Assembly: GCA_007693745.1 (NCBI GenBank)
Contig: REDA01000039.1
Coordinates: forward strand, 62,001-126,000
DNA: 64,000 nt
Direction: 5' to 3'
Source: Balneolaceae bacterium
GTDB taxonomy: Bacteria > Bacteroidota > Rhodothermia > Balneolales > Balneolaceae
Positions 17,289 through 26,919 of this stretch are shown in pieces. Below the pieces are notes generated by a model. It had not been told where the DNA came from and searched no databases. It saw nothing but the letters and a program-made list of their open reading frames with translations. Position 1 is the stretch's first letter. Each line of letters starts with the position of its first letter. Both the position numbers and the translations under genes were made by a program.

Positions 17289-18053
17289 ATGAGATATCTC
17301 TTTCTGTCTGATATCCACCTGGGTGCTTTTTCACCGGCAAATGAATACGAGCTTCAATCCGATCTGCTCTCAATTATCGATTACTGCATATCTGAATCCG
17401 TCAAAATTTACCTTCTGGGCGATCTTTTTGATTACTGGATGGAATATCCTGATTATGTTCCTCCACTGGGCAGAGCCATTCTGGACCGTTTTGAAAAATA
17501 TAACACCCAATGCGGATCCGCTACTTTCATAACCGGAAATCACGATTTTTGGGATTTTGGACATTTCTCGGAACGGGGATTTGAGGTTGAACACGAATAT
17601 CTTGAAATCAGTATAAATGGATCCAGGGGTCTTCTTTTCCATGGCGATGGCCTGAGTGACCCCTTTTTTGCACTACCCAGACCCCTCCTTAATCATCTCC
17701 TCCGGGCTCCGGAATTCGTTAAATTATTTCAATCTGTTTTTGCGGCAGAAACCGGAAATCATCTTATGAAATCATTCTCCGATTTTACGAGAAATGAAAG
17801 AAGTGCAGACACCGCAAAACTTTCCGAATGGGCTGATTTTTTTTTAAAAAAGTCAGATTTTGATTTCATTATTACCGGTCATGATCATGTGCCCCGCGTG
17901 GAAACTTATTCTTCCGGAAACTATATAAACACGGGTGCTTTTTTCAAATACCGCACACTTGCAATCTATACGGAACAGGGTTTCGAACTCGTTACTCTGG
18001 AGAACGGAACACTTCGGCCCTTTGCCGGTTCAACTTCATCTACAAGATCATAA
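17289..18053 (+). CDS. lpxH: UDP-2,3-diacylglucosamine diphosphatase
   Basis: 254 residues, calcineurin-like metallophosphoesterase. The metal-binding blocks are in order: SDIHLGAF, GDLFDYWM, ITGNHDFWDFGH, LLFHGDGLSD and ITGHDHVPRV. LpxH makes lipid X from UDP-diacylglucosamine in lipid A synthesis at the inner membrane, so the organism makes LPS or a lipid A-like glycolipid. The sequence between GNHDFWDF and FHGDG matches LpxH more than generic phosphoesterases. It is followed 3 bp later by the PBP gene, forming an envelope operon. Confidence 0.88.
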   Translation: MRYLFLSDIHLGAFSPANEYELQSDLLSIIDYCISESVKIYLLGDLFDYWMEYPDYVPPLGRAILDRFEKYNTQCGSATFITGNHDFWDFGHFSERGFEVEHEYLEISINGSRGLLFHGDGLSDPFFALPRPLLNHLLRAPEFVKLFQSVFAAETGNHLMKSFSDFTRNERSADTAKLSEWADFFLKKSDFDFIITGHDHVPRVETYSSGNYINTGAFFKYRTLAIYTEQGFELVTLENGTLRPFAGSTSSTRS

Positions 18054-18056
18054 AAG

Positions 18057-20351
18057 ATGGCAGATACTGAAAACAATATTGATATGAGCCGATACTTCAG
18101 TGACCCGGAGTATCGTAAAGAAATCGCTGCATTGCGAAAGAAAGAAAAAGAAAAGCAATCCGGGAAAAAAATCTGGTTCTTTTTTGGTTCTCTTCTGCTG
18201 CTCTTTCTTTTCGCCGGAGCTGGCTACACCTATTACCTTTTTCAGGGTATGCCATCCATTCAGGAGTTGGAGAACCCGAGAACTGCAATTGCATCGGAGG
18301 TAAGAAGCAGAGACGGTGTGGTTTTGGATCGTTATTTCATTGAGAACAGAACCTATGTTTCCATAGAGAATATCTCTCCGAATGTTATCAATGCCCTGAT
18401 TGCGACAGAAGATCATCGGTTTTTCAACCACTGGGGTGTCGATTCCCAAACCCTGCTGAGACTCCCTTTCTACTGGATACAGCAGCGCTTCCACGGAGGC
18501 TCTACAATCAGCCAGCAGCTTGCCAGAAACCTCTACCGAAATATCGGATTTGACGTTTCTGTGACAAGAAAACTGCGCGAAATGATGACAGCAGTACAGA
18601 TCGAGTACAACTACACCAAAAGGGAAATTATTGAAATGTATCTGAACACGGTCGAATTCAGCAACAGTGCTTTTGGAATTGAGTCGGCCGCCCGCACTCA
18701 TTATGGGAAATCAGCCGGGGAACTAACCATCCCGGAAGCAGCAGAATTAATTGGCCAGCTTCGGGCTGTTTATGCGTACAATCCACGGATTTTCCCTGAA
18801 AGGGCAACAGCAAGGAGAAATGTGGTGTTGAGTCAGATGAATCTGAGAGGATTTATTTCCGATGAGCTCTCTGAAGCACTCAGGCAGGAAGAAATTGTAC
18901 TTAACTATCACCCTCCATCAAGATCAGGGCGTGAAAGCCGCTATTTTGGCGAATATGTGAGACAACAGGTGATGCCATGGATCGAGGAGAATGGATATGA
19001 TCTGTTCTCAGACGGTCTTGTCATATACACCACAATTGATTCGCGGCTTCAAAGACATGCTGAACGCTCAGTCAGAGAAAACCTCGCCGAATTCCAGCCC
19101 CGCTTTGAAAGAGAATGGTCGAGTCCCGGCGGTGGTTATATGAACAGACTTTGGGAGCAGTATCCAAATTTTCTGAGAAGCTTCATTCGTGAAACCGACC
19201 GGTATAAAAATGGATTCTCTAAATATCAGACGAACCAGGAATCTGTTGTTTTTGCAAACCTGGAAGCTGATGAAGCTTTTATCGACTCTCTCAAACGGGC
19301 CAGGACCAAACTACAGGCAAGTTTTACCGCTATCGACCCGGCCAACGGTCACGTTCTGGCCTGGGTTGGAGGCGCTGACTATGGTGCCCAGCAGTTTGAC
19401 CATGTGCATCAGGCAAGACGGCAGGCCGGCTCTACTTTTAAACCGTTTGTCTATGCAGTTGCTATCGATAATGGCTACATGCCCTATCATACATTCTCAA
19501 AATACCCTGTCAGTTTTATTGAACAGAGCGGAAGAATGTGGAACCCCAAAGACCCGTCTGTCCCAAGTGGTCCTGAACGGGTCTCGCTGAGGGAAGGGCT
19601 GGCAAGAAGCCTGAACAATGTTACAGTAAGGCTGCTCCCTGAAATAGCAGGTGCACCGGGAACGAACAGGGCCATTGAACTGGAACCTGCAGCCCGTATG
19701 ATTCGAAATATGGCTTCAAATCTCGGAATAGATATGAGCCGCACTCCTGCATTCCCCTCCATTGCTCTTGGAACGGCCGAGGTTACTCTGCTCGAACTGG
19801 TAAGTGCCTACACAACATTTGCAAATCAGGGTGTTCACATTGAACCGATTGCCATCACCCGAATCGAAGACAAGGAGGGCAACGTACTGGTCGAATATTT
19901 CCCCGAATTCAGCCAGGAAGCCATCAGTCCTGAAACTGCATACATTATGATCGATCTGATGCGTGGTGTGGTTCGCGGCGGGGATGGTTATCACGGTACC
20001 GGAGTAAGGTTGAGGAATGTTTACAATGTGCAGCAGGATGTGGCTGGAAAAACCGGAACTACCCAAAACAGCGCCGACAACTGGTTTGTAGCAATGATGC
20101 CGCATATCGTCATGGGATCCTGGGTTGGCGGTGAGGATCGCAGAATACGCTTTCCAACCAACAGTCCCAACAGCATCGGGCAGGGTGCGCGTACCGCTTT
20201 GCCCATTGTCGGGCAGTTTATTAACTATGCTTCAAATGATCCGGATAGTTACTGGAGTACAGAAGGTTTTACTCCTCCACCCGGTTTTGTAATGCCCGAA
20301 GCGCCTGCACAACCCCAGCAGGATAATCGCAGAAACCGTATCGACTGGTGA
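18057..20351 (+). CDS. Bifunctional class A penicillin-binding protein (PBP1A)
   Basis: 764 residues. A basic cytoplasmic tail (about 1-40) precedes one transmembrane anchor (about 41-63). The GT51 glycosyltransferase domain carries catalytic E118 in TEDHRFFNHWGVD and GGSTISQQLARN. The transpeptidase domain has S459 in AGSTFKPF (SxxK), SLNN (SxN) and GKTGTTQNSADNW (KTG). It polymerises and cross-links peptidoglycan on the periplasmic face. The tail ends in a Pro/Gln-rich PEAPAQPQQD segment. It is the last gene before a candidate terminator. Confidence 0.95.
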   Translation: MADTENNIDMSRYFSDPEYRKEIAALRKKEKEKQSGKKIWFFFGSLLLLFLFAGAGYTYYLFQGMPSIQELENPRTAIASEVRSRDGVVLDRYFIENRTYVSIENISPNVINALIATEDHRFFNHWGVDSQTLLRLPFYWIQQRFHGGSTISQQLARNLYRNIGFDVSVTRKLREMMTAVQIEYNYTKREIIEMYLNTVEFSNSAFGIESAARTHYGKSAGELTIPEAAELIGQLRAVYAYNPRIFPERATARRNVVLSQMNLRGFISDELSEALRQEEIVLNYHPPSRSGRESRYFGEYVRQQVMPWIEENGYDLFSDGLVIYTTIDSRLQRHAERSVRENLAEFQPRFEREWSSPGGGYMNRLWEQYPNFLRSFIRETDRYKNGFSKYQTNQESVVFANLEADEAFIDSLKRARTKLQASFTAIDPANGHVLAWVGGADYGAQQFDHVHQARRQAGSTFKPFVYAVAIDNGYMPYHTFSKYPVSFIEQSGRMWNPKDPSVPSGPERVSLREGLARSLNNVTVRLLPEIAGAPGTNRAIELEPAARMIRNMASNLGIDMSRTPAFPSIALGTAEVTLLELVSAYTTFANQGVHIEPIAITRIEDKEGNVLVEYFPEFSQEAISPETAYIMIDLMRGVVRGGDGYHGTGVRLRNVYNVQQDVAGKTGTTQNSADNWFVAMMPHIVMGSWVGGEDRRIRFPTNSPNSIGQGARTALPIVGQFINYASNDPDSYWSTEGFTPPPGFVMPEAPAQPQQDNRRNRIDW

Positions 20352-20419
20352 GTCATAAAACATGATTCGTCAGTCATTCGGTCAGGTGACATCTTAATCC
20401 GTTGAATTGCTGTGATTGT

Positions 20420-20457
20420 GTGAACCTGTTAAAAAAACAAAATGGTTCATTTTTTTA
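20420..20457 (+). terminator. Candidate terminator after the PBP gene
   Basis: A 6-bp perfect stem, TGAACC at 20421-20426 and GGTTCA at 20444-20449, has a 17-nt loop and is followed directly by eight T residues (20450-20457). It sits 70 bp past the PBP stop and about 110 bp before nuoA, separating the envelope operon from nuo. The long loop lowers confidence. Confidence 0.45.
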
Positions 20458-20564
20458 AAAAAACAGTTCAATTTTGCGCTCAATAACTGATATATTCACT
20501 TCCTGATAAATAATTTTTATTTCAGCGGCCGGATTGTTTCAGGCCCTAAAATGATTTCAACCTG

Positions 20565-20954
20565 ATGATTGAACAGTATTTCCCAATATTTGTTTTACTC
20601 GGGGTCGCTATGGCACTGGCTATCCTGCTGATGACCCTCTCACGGATATTAGGTCCATTCAGACCCAACAGCACCAAACTTAAGCCCTATGAGAGCGGTA
20701 TGGATCCCGTCGGACAGGCTAAAGACCGGTACTCAATCGCATTTTATCTGGTCGCTATGGAATTTATCATATTCGATCTTGAAGTTGTCTTCCTTTACCC
20801 CTGGGCAGTGCGTTTTACAGAGCTGGGAACAGGAACGTTTTTTGCGATGATTATATTTATTGCAATCCTATTTACAGGACTGATCTACACGATTAAAAAA
20901 GGAACTCTCGACTGGGATCTCAAGAAAGTTAAATACAACACAATTACAAAATAA
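20565..20954 (+). CDS. nuoA: NADH-quinone oxidoreductase subunit A
   Basis: 129 residues with three predicted transmembrane helices. The long loop containing [19 protein letters not shown] (the conserved Y-E-S/C-G-x-x-P block) and the [21 protein letters not shown]-like second helix with acidic residues are the family hallmarks. It is a membrane-arm subunit near the quinone site. It is first gene of nuoABCDEFGH. Its 213-bp upstream gap contains TATATT at 20491-20496 but no convincing complete promoter. Confidence 0.95.
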   Translation: MIEQYFPIFVLLGVAMALAILLMTLSRILGPFRPNSTKLKPYESGMDPVGQAKDRYSIAFYLVAMEFIIFDLEVVFLYPWAVRFTELGTGTFFAMIIFIAILFTGLIYTIKKGTLDWDLKKVKYNTITK

Positions 20955-20956
20955 TT

Positions 20957-21439
20957 ATGGGTTTGGAAAGTGCATTGGGTCAGGGTTTCCTGACCACAAG
21001 ACTCGATACAGTGGTTAATTGGGCCAGGGCAAACGCCGCATGGCCGATGCCTATGGGGCTTGCATGCTGCGCTATTGAAATGATGGCTTTTGCGGGCCCC
21101 CGCTATGATGCAGCAAGGTTCGGTTCTGAGGTGATGAGGTTTTCACCAAGACAGGCAGATGTAATGATCGTAGCAGGATGGTGTACTTATAAGATGTCTC
21201 ACGCAATCCGAAGAATCTGGGATCAGATGCCGGATCCGAAATGGTGTATTGCCATGGGAGCCTGTGCTTCCACCGGGGGGATGCACAGATGCTACGGAGT
21301 GGTGCAGGGAGTTGATAATTTTCTTCCCGTTGATGCCTATATCTCCGGATGCCCTCCCAGACCTGACGCAGTACTTCATGCTCTGATGAAAATCCAGGAT
21401 AAAATTAAAACTGAGCACTCCGTGATGCTTGACACTTAA
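20957..21439 (+). CDS. nuoB: NADH-quinone oxidoreductase subunit B
   Basis: 160 residues. It ligates cluster N2, the last Fe-S cluster before quinone. The tandem cysteines are in [10 protein letters not shown], and the others in [15 protein letters not shown] and [10 protein letters not shown]. The start is 2 bp after nuoA. The [10 protein letters not shown] stretch, with an extra Cys, differs from the more common SGGMF-N-YA sequence of proteobacterial NuoB. Confidence 0.97.
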   Translation: MGLESALGQGFLTTRLDTVVNWARANAAWPMPMGLACCAIEMMAFAGPRYDAARFGSEVMRFSPRQADVMIVAGWCTYKMSHAIRRIWDQMPDPKWCIAMGACASTGGMHRCYGVVQGVDNFLPVDAYISGCPPRPDAVLHALMKIQDKIKTEHSVMLDT

Positions 21440-21443
21440 TTCC

Positions 21444-21956
21444 ATGAGCTTAGAACTTTCAGAAACACTCCAAACAACGGTCAACAGTCTAACTGAACAT
21501 TTCCCTGATAAGATCATTGAAGTATATCAGTCATCCGGCGATACTTTTATCAGGATCGAAACAGATGCAGTTGTGAGTATTTGCACTCATTTAAAAAACG
21601 AACTCCACTACATTTATCTCAGTGACATCTTTGGAATCGACCGTTACACCTCCGGTGAACGCTTCGAAGTTGTTTACAATTTACTCTCACTCAGAGATGT
21701 CGCAAGGGTATTTCTGAAGGTGCGATGTGAGGAGGCTGCCCCCGAGGTTGACTCAGTTACTTCAGTCTGGAGCTGTGCAAACTGGTTTGAAAGAGAAGTA
21801 TATGACATGTTCGGAGTGACTTTTCGAAATCATCCGGATCTCAGACGTATTTTTATGCCGGAAGATTTTCAATATTTCCCGCTTCGAAAAGAATTTCCGC
21901 TGCTTGGCATTCCCGGTTCCATTGAACTCCCGGGTACCACACCGGATAAAGACTAA
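21444..21956 (+). CDS. nuoC: NADH-quinone oxidoreductase subunit C
   Basis: 170 residues from the ATG at 21444. The frame is open from 21429, but that earlier start would overlap nuoB by 11 bp, whereas 21444 leaves a 4-bp gap. The C-terminal signature ANWFEREVYDMFGVTFRNHPDLRRI with the following PLRKEFPL is the 30-kDa subunit motif. It is a hydrophilic connecting subunit without cofactors. It is separate from nuoD, not fused as in E. coli. Confidence 0.94.
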   Translation: MSLELSETLQTTVNSLTEHFPDKIIEVYQSSGDTFIRIETDAVVSICTHLKNELHYIYLSDIFGIDRYTSGERFEVVYNLLSLRDVARVFLKVRCEEAAPEVDSVTSVWSCANWFEREVYDMFGVTFRNHPDLRRIFMPEDFQYFPLRKEFPLLGIPGSIELPGTTPDKD

Positions 21957-21965
21957 AGAACTGTT

Positions 21966-23258
21966 ATGAAATTAACTGACATTCAGAGTAGAGTTCACTC
22001 TACATTCTTTACAGAACATCAAAAGCAGCTCTATCAAAGCCTTGAAGACAAACACACGACCATTGAAGAGTATGATGACGGAGATCCGCTGACCACCAAA
22101 ATGGTTCTGAATATGGGGCCGCAGCATCCTGCAACGCACGGTGTCCTTCGCCTTGTACTGCAACTCGATGGGGAGACGATTGAAAAAAACAAACTTGATA
22201 TCGGCTATCTGCACAGAGGCGTTGAAAAAATAGCAGAGAATAAAACCTATCAGGAGTTCATGCCTTACACCGATCGCATGGACTACCTCTCTCCCTACAG
22301 CAACAACGTTGCTTTGTGTACTGCCGTTGAGAAGATAGCGGGTGTTCCGGTTCCTGAAAGAGCACAGTATATCCGTATGATCGGCTGTGAGCTTGCCAGG
22401 ATCTCGTCTCACTTGCTTTGGCTCGGAACCATGGTGATGGATGCCGGGGCCATCTCATTTTTTATCTGGACTTTTAAGGAAAGGGAGAAAATTTATGACA
22501 TCATGGATCGAATTGCAGGTCATAGATTTACTGTCTCTCATGCAAGAATCGGAGGAGTTGCAAACGACATCACTGACGAAGCTACGGGTGCGATCAAGGA
22601 GTTTATGGAGAGTTTCCCGGGCGAACTGAAAGATTATCATAAACTTCTTGACCGTAACAGAATATTTTTTGACAGAAATGAAGGAGTGGGAGTTTTAAAG
22701 ACGGAAGATGCACTTCAATTCGGTGCAACAGGTCCCACGCTTCGGGGATCCGGGTTTGCCCTGGACATCCGAAAAGTTTTTCCCTATCTGAAATATGATG
22801 ACGTTGAATTCAAGGTTCCCACCAGGCTTGAGGGAGACAATCTTGCCAGATACTATGTCAGAATGGAAGAAATGCATGAAAGTATACGGATAATCAAACA
22901 GTGCCTGGCCAAACTGCCGCGAGGTCCAATCCGTACCGATAACGCCAAACAGGCCTATCCATCCAAGGATGAAGTCTATTATTCGATGGAGGGTATGATT
23001 CACGATTTTATGATGACAGATACCGGGATTTGCCCACCGGAGGGAGCAGAGTGCTATCATGCCGTTGAATCACCCAAAGGTGAGCTTGGATATTATATTC
23101 AGAGTGACGGAACGGGGCATCCGTGGAGGCTTAAAATCAACGCTCCTTCATTCACTAATTTACAGGTACTTGAAAACATTCTCGATGGTGAAATGGTCGC
23201 AGATACAGTAGTAATTATCGGCGGTGTGGATCCTGTATTGGGTGAAGCTGACAAATAA
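21966..23258 (+). CDS. nuoD: NADH-quinone oxidoreductase subunit D
   Basis: 430 residues, the 49-kDa subunit forming the quinone pocket with NuoB. Visible motifs are NMGPQHPATHGVLRL, the quinone-site GYLHRGVEKIAE, MDYLSPYSNNVALC, RMIGCELARISSHLLWLG and the C-terminal GGVDPVLGEADK. An N-terminal extension of about 45 residues precedes the conserved core. It starts 9 bp after nuoC. Confidence 0.97.
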   Translation: MKLTDIQSRVHSTFFTEHQKQLYQSLEDKHTTIEEYDDGDPLTTKMVLNMGPQHPATHGVLRLVLQLDGETIEKNKLDIGYLHRGVEKIAENKTYQEFMPYTDRMDYLSPYSNNVALCTAVEKIAGVPVPERAQYIRMIGCELARISSHLLWLGTMVMDAGAISFFIWTFKEREKIYDIMDRIAGHRFTVSHARIGGVANDITDEATGAIKEFMESFPGELKDYHKLLDRNRIFFDRNEGVGVLKTEDALQFGATGPTLRGSGFALDIRKVFPYLKYDDVEFKVPTRLEGDNLARYYVRMEEMHESIRIIKQCLAKLPRGPIRTDNAKQAYPSKDEVYYSMEGMIHDFMMTDTGICPPEGAECYHAVESPKGELGYYIQSDGTGHPWRLKINAPSFTNLQVLENILDGEMVADTVVIIGGVDPVLGEADK

Positions 23259-23263
23259 TAATT

Positions 23264-23794
23264 ATGGATTACAAATTCACAAAAGAAGACCTTCAGGAAA
23301 TTGAGAACCTGAAATCCAGGTATCCGGAGATTAAACCGGTCACGTTGCCGGCACTCTGGATTGCACAGAGAAGATTTGGTCATGTGGAACCTGAAGTACA
23401 AAAACTGGTTGCCGATACCCTTGGCCTGCCTGAAGCTCATGTGCACGGCGTTGCTTCATTTTACACTCAGTACTACAAGGAAAAAAAAGGCAAATATGTA
23501 CTGGACGTTTGCACATGCCTTAGCTGCCAGCTTTGCGGCGGATATGACATTTTGCATTATCTTGAGGAAAAACTGGGTATAAAAAAAGGAGAAACAACGA
23601 AAGATGGTGTGTTTACCCTTAATGAAGTGGAATGTCTTGGTGCGTGTGGTTATGCCCCAATGCTCCAAATTACCAATGATACCTATGTAAACCACCTTAC
23701 TAAAGAAAAAGTGGATACCCTGATCGAGTCTCTTAAAGAGGATAAGGTTCCGGAGTATGAGAAAATTGAAATGCCGCTTCGCAAGAATAACTGA
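23264..23794 (+). CDS. nuoE: NADH-quinone oxidoreductase subunit E
   Basis: 176 residues, thioredoxin-fold subunit binding the [2Fe-2S] cluster N1a. The expected ligands C83 and C88 are in DVCTCLSCQLC and C124 and C128 in ECLGACGYAP. Two additional cysteines, C85 and C91, lie in the first motif, which is unusual compared with the common VCTxxxC pattern but leaves the ligand spacing intact. It is 5 bp after nuoD and 6 bp before nuoF. Confidence 0.95.
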   Translation: MDYKFTKEDLQEIENLKSRYPEIKPVTLPALWIAQRRFGHVEPEVQKLVADTLGLPEAHVHGVASFYTQYYKEKKGKYVLDVCTCLSCQLCGGYDILHYLEEKLGIKKGETTKDGVFTLNEVECLGACGYAPMLQITNDTYVNHLTKEKVDTLIESLKEDKVPEYEKIEMPLRKNN

Positions 23795-23800
23795 CCGATT

Positions 23801-25096
23801 ATGAGCACAGAGAACTGGAAAACGTACGAACCCGTATTGATTCCCGACATAAAAAATCTGCATACGATTGAAGTGTATGAAAAAAATGGCGGGTACAATG
23901 CTCTGAAAAGCGTTCTCACGGATAAGAAAAAATGGCCGGATCAGAAGAGTGTAATTAATGAGGTTAAGGAGGCCAATATCCGTGGAAGAGGCGGAGCCGG
24001 ATTTAACGCCGGACTCAAATGGTCATTTATGCCACCGGCAGATGGAGGTCCAAGATATCTGGCCTGTAACGGGGATGAGTCTGAGCCGGGCACATTCAAG
24101 GACCGAAAGATTTTTGAGTACAATCCGCACGCATTTATTGAAGGCGCTCTCATTGCAGCCTATGCCATGGAAATCACCACTATTTACGTCTACATACGTG
24201 GTGAGTACAGAGCCTACATCCAGATGATGGAAAAAGCTATTGAGGACGCTTACAGGAAGGGGTTCATCGGTAAGAAGATATTTGGCAGCCCCTTCAGCGT
24301 GGATTTTTATGTTCATTCAGGAGCAGGTGCCTACATCTGTGGTGAGGAGACATCCATGCTCGAGTCACTCGAAGGAAAACGCGGCTACCCCAGGGTCAAA
24401 CCTCCGTTTCCGGCTCAAAAAGGCCTTTGGGGGCGCCCAACCACCATCAACAACATTGAAACGCTTGCCCATGTCACCTCGGTAATCAACCGCGGAGCTG
24501 AATGGTTTAAAAATGTTGGTGCCGCTACCCATCCGGGACCCATTTTATACGGGATTTCGGGTCATGTAAACAAACCGGGTGTTTATGAACTGCCAAGTGG
24601 TGTTCCTGTGCTTGATCTTATTCATGATGTGGCCGGAGGCATGCGGAATGGAAAAAAACTGAAAGCAGTGATCCCCGGTGGATCTTCCACACCGGTACTG
24701 AGAGCTGATCAGCTTGATGGAATCACCATGGATGCAGACTCTCTCAGGACGGTCGGCTCCATGCTGGGTACGGCAGGGATGGTGGTTATGGATGAGGATA
24801 CCGACATGGTAGATGTTCTCTGGAGAATTGCACATTTTTATCACCATGAGTCATGCGGACAGTGCACACCCTGCCGTGAAGGAACCGGTTGGCTTGAAAA
24901 AATTCTTCTGAAGATAAAAAACGGACAGGGGGAAATCAGGGATCTCGATCTGCTGCTCGATCTGACAACTCAGATGGAAGGAAGAACAATCTGCGCCCTG
25001 GCTGACGCTGCTGCCTGGCCCGTTCGTTTTACCATCAACCGTTTCAGGGACGAATTTGAAGCAAGATGTAAAAAAAGCGTTCACGCTCTTGTATAA
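23801..25096 (+). CDS. nuoF: NADH-quinone oxidoreductase subunit F
   Basis: 431 residues, the NADH-oxidising FMN subunit. NADH and FMN sites are IRGRGGAGFNAGLKW, CNGDESEPGTFKDR and AYICGEETSMLESLEG. The [4Fe-4S] N3 ligands lie in SCGQCTPCREG and the downstream TICALADAAAW. Length and order are canonical. It is followed by a 38-bp gap before nuoG. Confidence 0.97.
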   Translation: MSTENWKTYEPVLIPDIKNLHTIEVYEKNGGYNALKSVLTDKKKWPDQKSVINEVKEANIRGRGGAGFNAGLKWSFMPPADGGPRYLACNGDESEPGTFKDRKIFEYNPHAFIEGALIAAYAMEITTIYVYIRGEYRAYIQMMEKAIEDAYRKGFIGKKIFGSPFSVDFYVHSGAGAYICGEETSMLESLEGKRGYPRVKPPFPAQKGLWGRPTTINNIETLAHVTSVINRGAEWFKNVGAATHPGPILYGISGHVNKPGVYELPSGVPVLDLIHDVAGGMRNGKKLKAVIPGGSSTPVLRADQLDGITMDADSLRTVGSMLGTAGMVVMDEDTDMVDVLWRIAHFYHHESCGQCTPCREGTGWLEKILLKIKNGQGEIRDLDLLLDLTTQMEGRTICALADAAAWPVRFTINRFRDEFEARCKKSVHALV

Positions 25097-25134
25097 TAGA
25101 TTCTGTAAACAACCAAATGAATAACGTTTAAGAA

Positions 25135-26871
25135 ATGCCTGAAGTAATTATTGACGGACATAAATACGAGTTTGAAGGCGAACAGAGACTTCTTCAGTTC
25201 ATACAGGACCAGGGGAAGGAAGTGCCTTTTTTCTGCTATCATCCATCGATGACAGCACCGGCGAACTGCAGACAGTGTATGGTAAAGGTCGGTCAGTATG
25301 TTCGGGACCGTGAATCAGGAGAATACGAAGCAGACGAAAACGGCGAAAAGGTTGTCCGCTGGTTCCCTAAACTGCAGACTTCCTGCAACCTGATGATGAG
25401 CGACGGAATGGTGGTTCATACCCAGGAAACGGATGAACTGGTGAAAAGAGCTCAAAAGGATAACCTGGAATTAATACTGATCAACCACCCGCTCGACTGC
25501 CCCATTTGTGACCAGGCGGGTGAGTGCCCTCTTCAGATCCAAACCTATAAATATGGCCCTGAAGGAAGTCGTTTTGAAGTTAAGAAAGTTCACAAACCAA
25601 AAAGAGTTCAACTGGGTCCGCGCGTGGTTCTGGATGCAGAACGCTGCATCAACTGTACCCGCTGTACCCGCTTTACTGAGGAGATCAGCAAAACGAATCA
25701 ACTGACAATCACATCCAGAGGAGACAAGAACTATCCGACTGCTGCACCCGGTACAGTTTTTGATGATCCCTATTCTCTGAACACTGTCGATTTATGCCCG
25801 GTCGGAGCACTTACTTCAGCGGATTTCAGATTCCGGGCAAGAGTGTGGGAAATGAATCAAACTCCCAGTATAGATATTACCAGCGGGAAGGGATGTAACA
25901 TTGATCTCTGGACGCGGGATAATCTCATTTTAAGAATCACTCCAAGATATAACGGGGATGTGAATGATCACTGGATGCCGGATGAGGGTCGTGAAGCTTA
26001 CAAGCTGTTTAATGAGAACCGAATATCACGACCACAACAGAAACTCGATAATGAACAGATTCTCTCTTCCTGGAACAACGCAATCGCTACCTTTTCCGAA
26101 CTGATCGAGATCACTGATAAAAAAGATATACTGATCGTTGCGAGTCCGCACGCCTCTGTTGAGGAAAATTACGCCCTGTCAAAATATGCGAATCTTATGG
26201 GGCTTATGCAGCCTGTCTTTGTAGCACATATCGAAAAGGGAAAGGGCGACAATTTCCTGCTGACTGATGATCTGGCTCCAAACACAAATGGATGTAAACT
26301 ATTAGGATTTAAGGAAATCAGTTCAAAAAGCCTGAAAACACAAGTTTCAAAAGCACAATTAGTTATTTTCATTCAGGATCACTTTATTGATCGGGGAATT
26401 TTAAGTACGGAGGATATTGAGAACAAGAAGATTGTAATTTTTTCCTCGAATCATTCAGAGACCACCCGCAGTGCTGATCTTGTAATTCCCGTCACATGTG
26501 TGGCAGAACATGCTGCCTCCTATGTGAATACAGATATGAGAATTCAGCGCTCATTCCCGGCAAAAGAGACGAAGTATTCGAACCGTCGGTTGAATCTCGA
26601 GATGTCTGAGGGCAGACTGGATCGCCATGGCACACATTTCGACAATTGGGTTACAGAAGATAACAAAATAGATTGTCTGCCTGTATGGACTTTCATTACA
26701 GAAGTAGCTGCATTCTCTGGGATAGACCTGACACTGGAAGACGGACGATCTGTGATGGAAGAAATCGCAGGTTCACTTCCCGCTTTTTCAGGAGTCAGTT
26801 ACGAAGAGATGGATGAAAGAAACGGAATGAATCTTTCTGCAGAAAAAGAAAAATCAAAAACCGACTCCTGA
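25135..26871 (+). CDS. nuoG: NADH-quinone oxidoreductase subunit G
   Basis: 578 residues, much shorter than the 900-residue E. coli protein. The N-terminal [2Fe-2S] domain (cysteines in FFCYHP, NCRQCMV and TSCNLM) carries an acidic insert between the second and third blocks. The His/Cys [4Fe-4S] block HPLDCPICDQAGECPLQ and the second ferredoxin block RCINCTRCTRF...DLCPVGAL follow. The rest is a truncated, divergent molybdopterin-oxidoreductase-like domain; residues 560-578 are low-complexity charged sequence. It transfers electrons in the peripheral arm. Confidence 0.94.
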   Translation: MPEVIIDGHKYEFEGEQRLLQFIQDQGKEVPFFCYHPSMTAPANCRQCMVKVGQYVRDRESGEYEADENGEKVVRWFPKLQTSCNLMMSDGMVVHTQETDELVKRAQKDNLELILINHPLDCPICDQAGECPLQIQTYKYGPEGSRFEVKKVHKPKRVQLGPRVVLDAERCINCTRCTRFTEEISKTNQLTITSRGDKNYPTAAPGTVFDDPYSLNTVDLCPVGALTSADFRFRARVWEMNQTPSIDITSGKGCNIDLWTRDNLILRITPRYNGDVNDHWMPDEGREAYKLFNENRISRPQQKLDNEQILSSWNNAIATFSELIEITDKKDILIVASPHASVEENYALSKYANLMGLMQPVFVAHIEKGKGDNFLLTDDLAPNTNGCKLLGFKEISSKSLKTQVSKAQLVIFIQDHFIDRGILSTEDIENKKIVIFSSNHSETTRSADLVIPVTCVAEHAASYVNTDMRIQRSFPAKETKYSNRRLNLEMSEGRLDRHGTHFDNWVTEDNKIDCLPVWTFITEVAAFSGIDLTLEDGRSVMEEIAGSLPAFSGVSYEEMDERNGMNLSAEKEKSKTDS

Positions 26872-26919
26872 ACCATTTTTCCAATCACTAAATTTTCCAA
26901 CTAACAGACAAAATCCCGG

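Noticed and set aside
18048-18701. A 217-codon minus-strand frame across the PBP gene start
   Set aside because: It is antisense to a conserved glycosyltransferase domain, and its sequence is rich in Cys, His and Phe without recognisable motifs.
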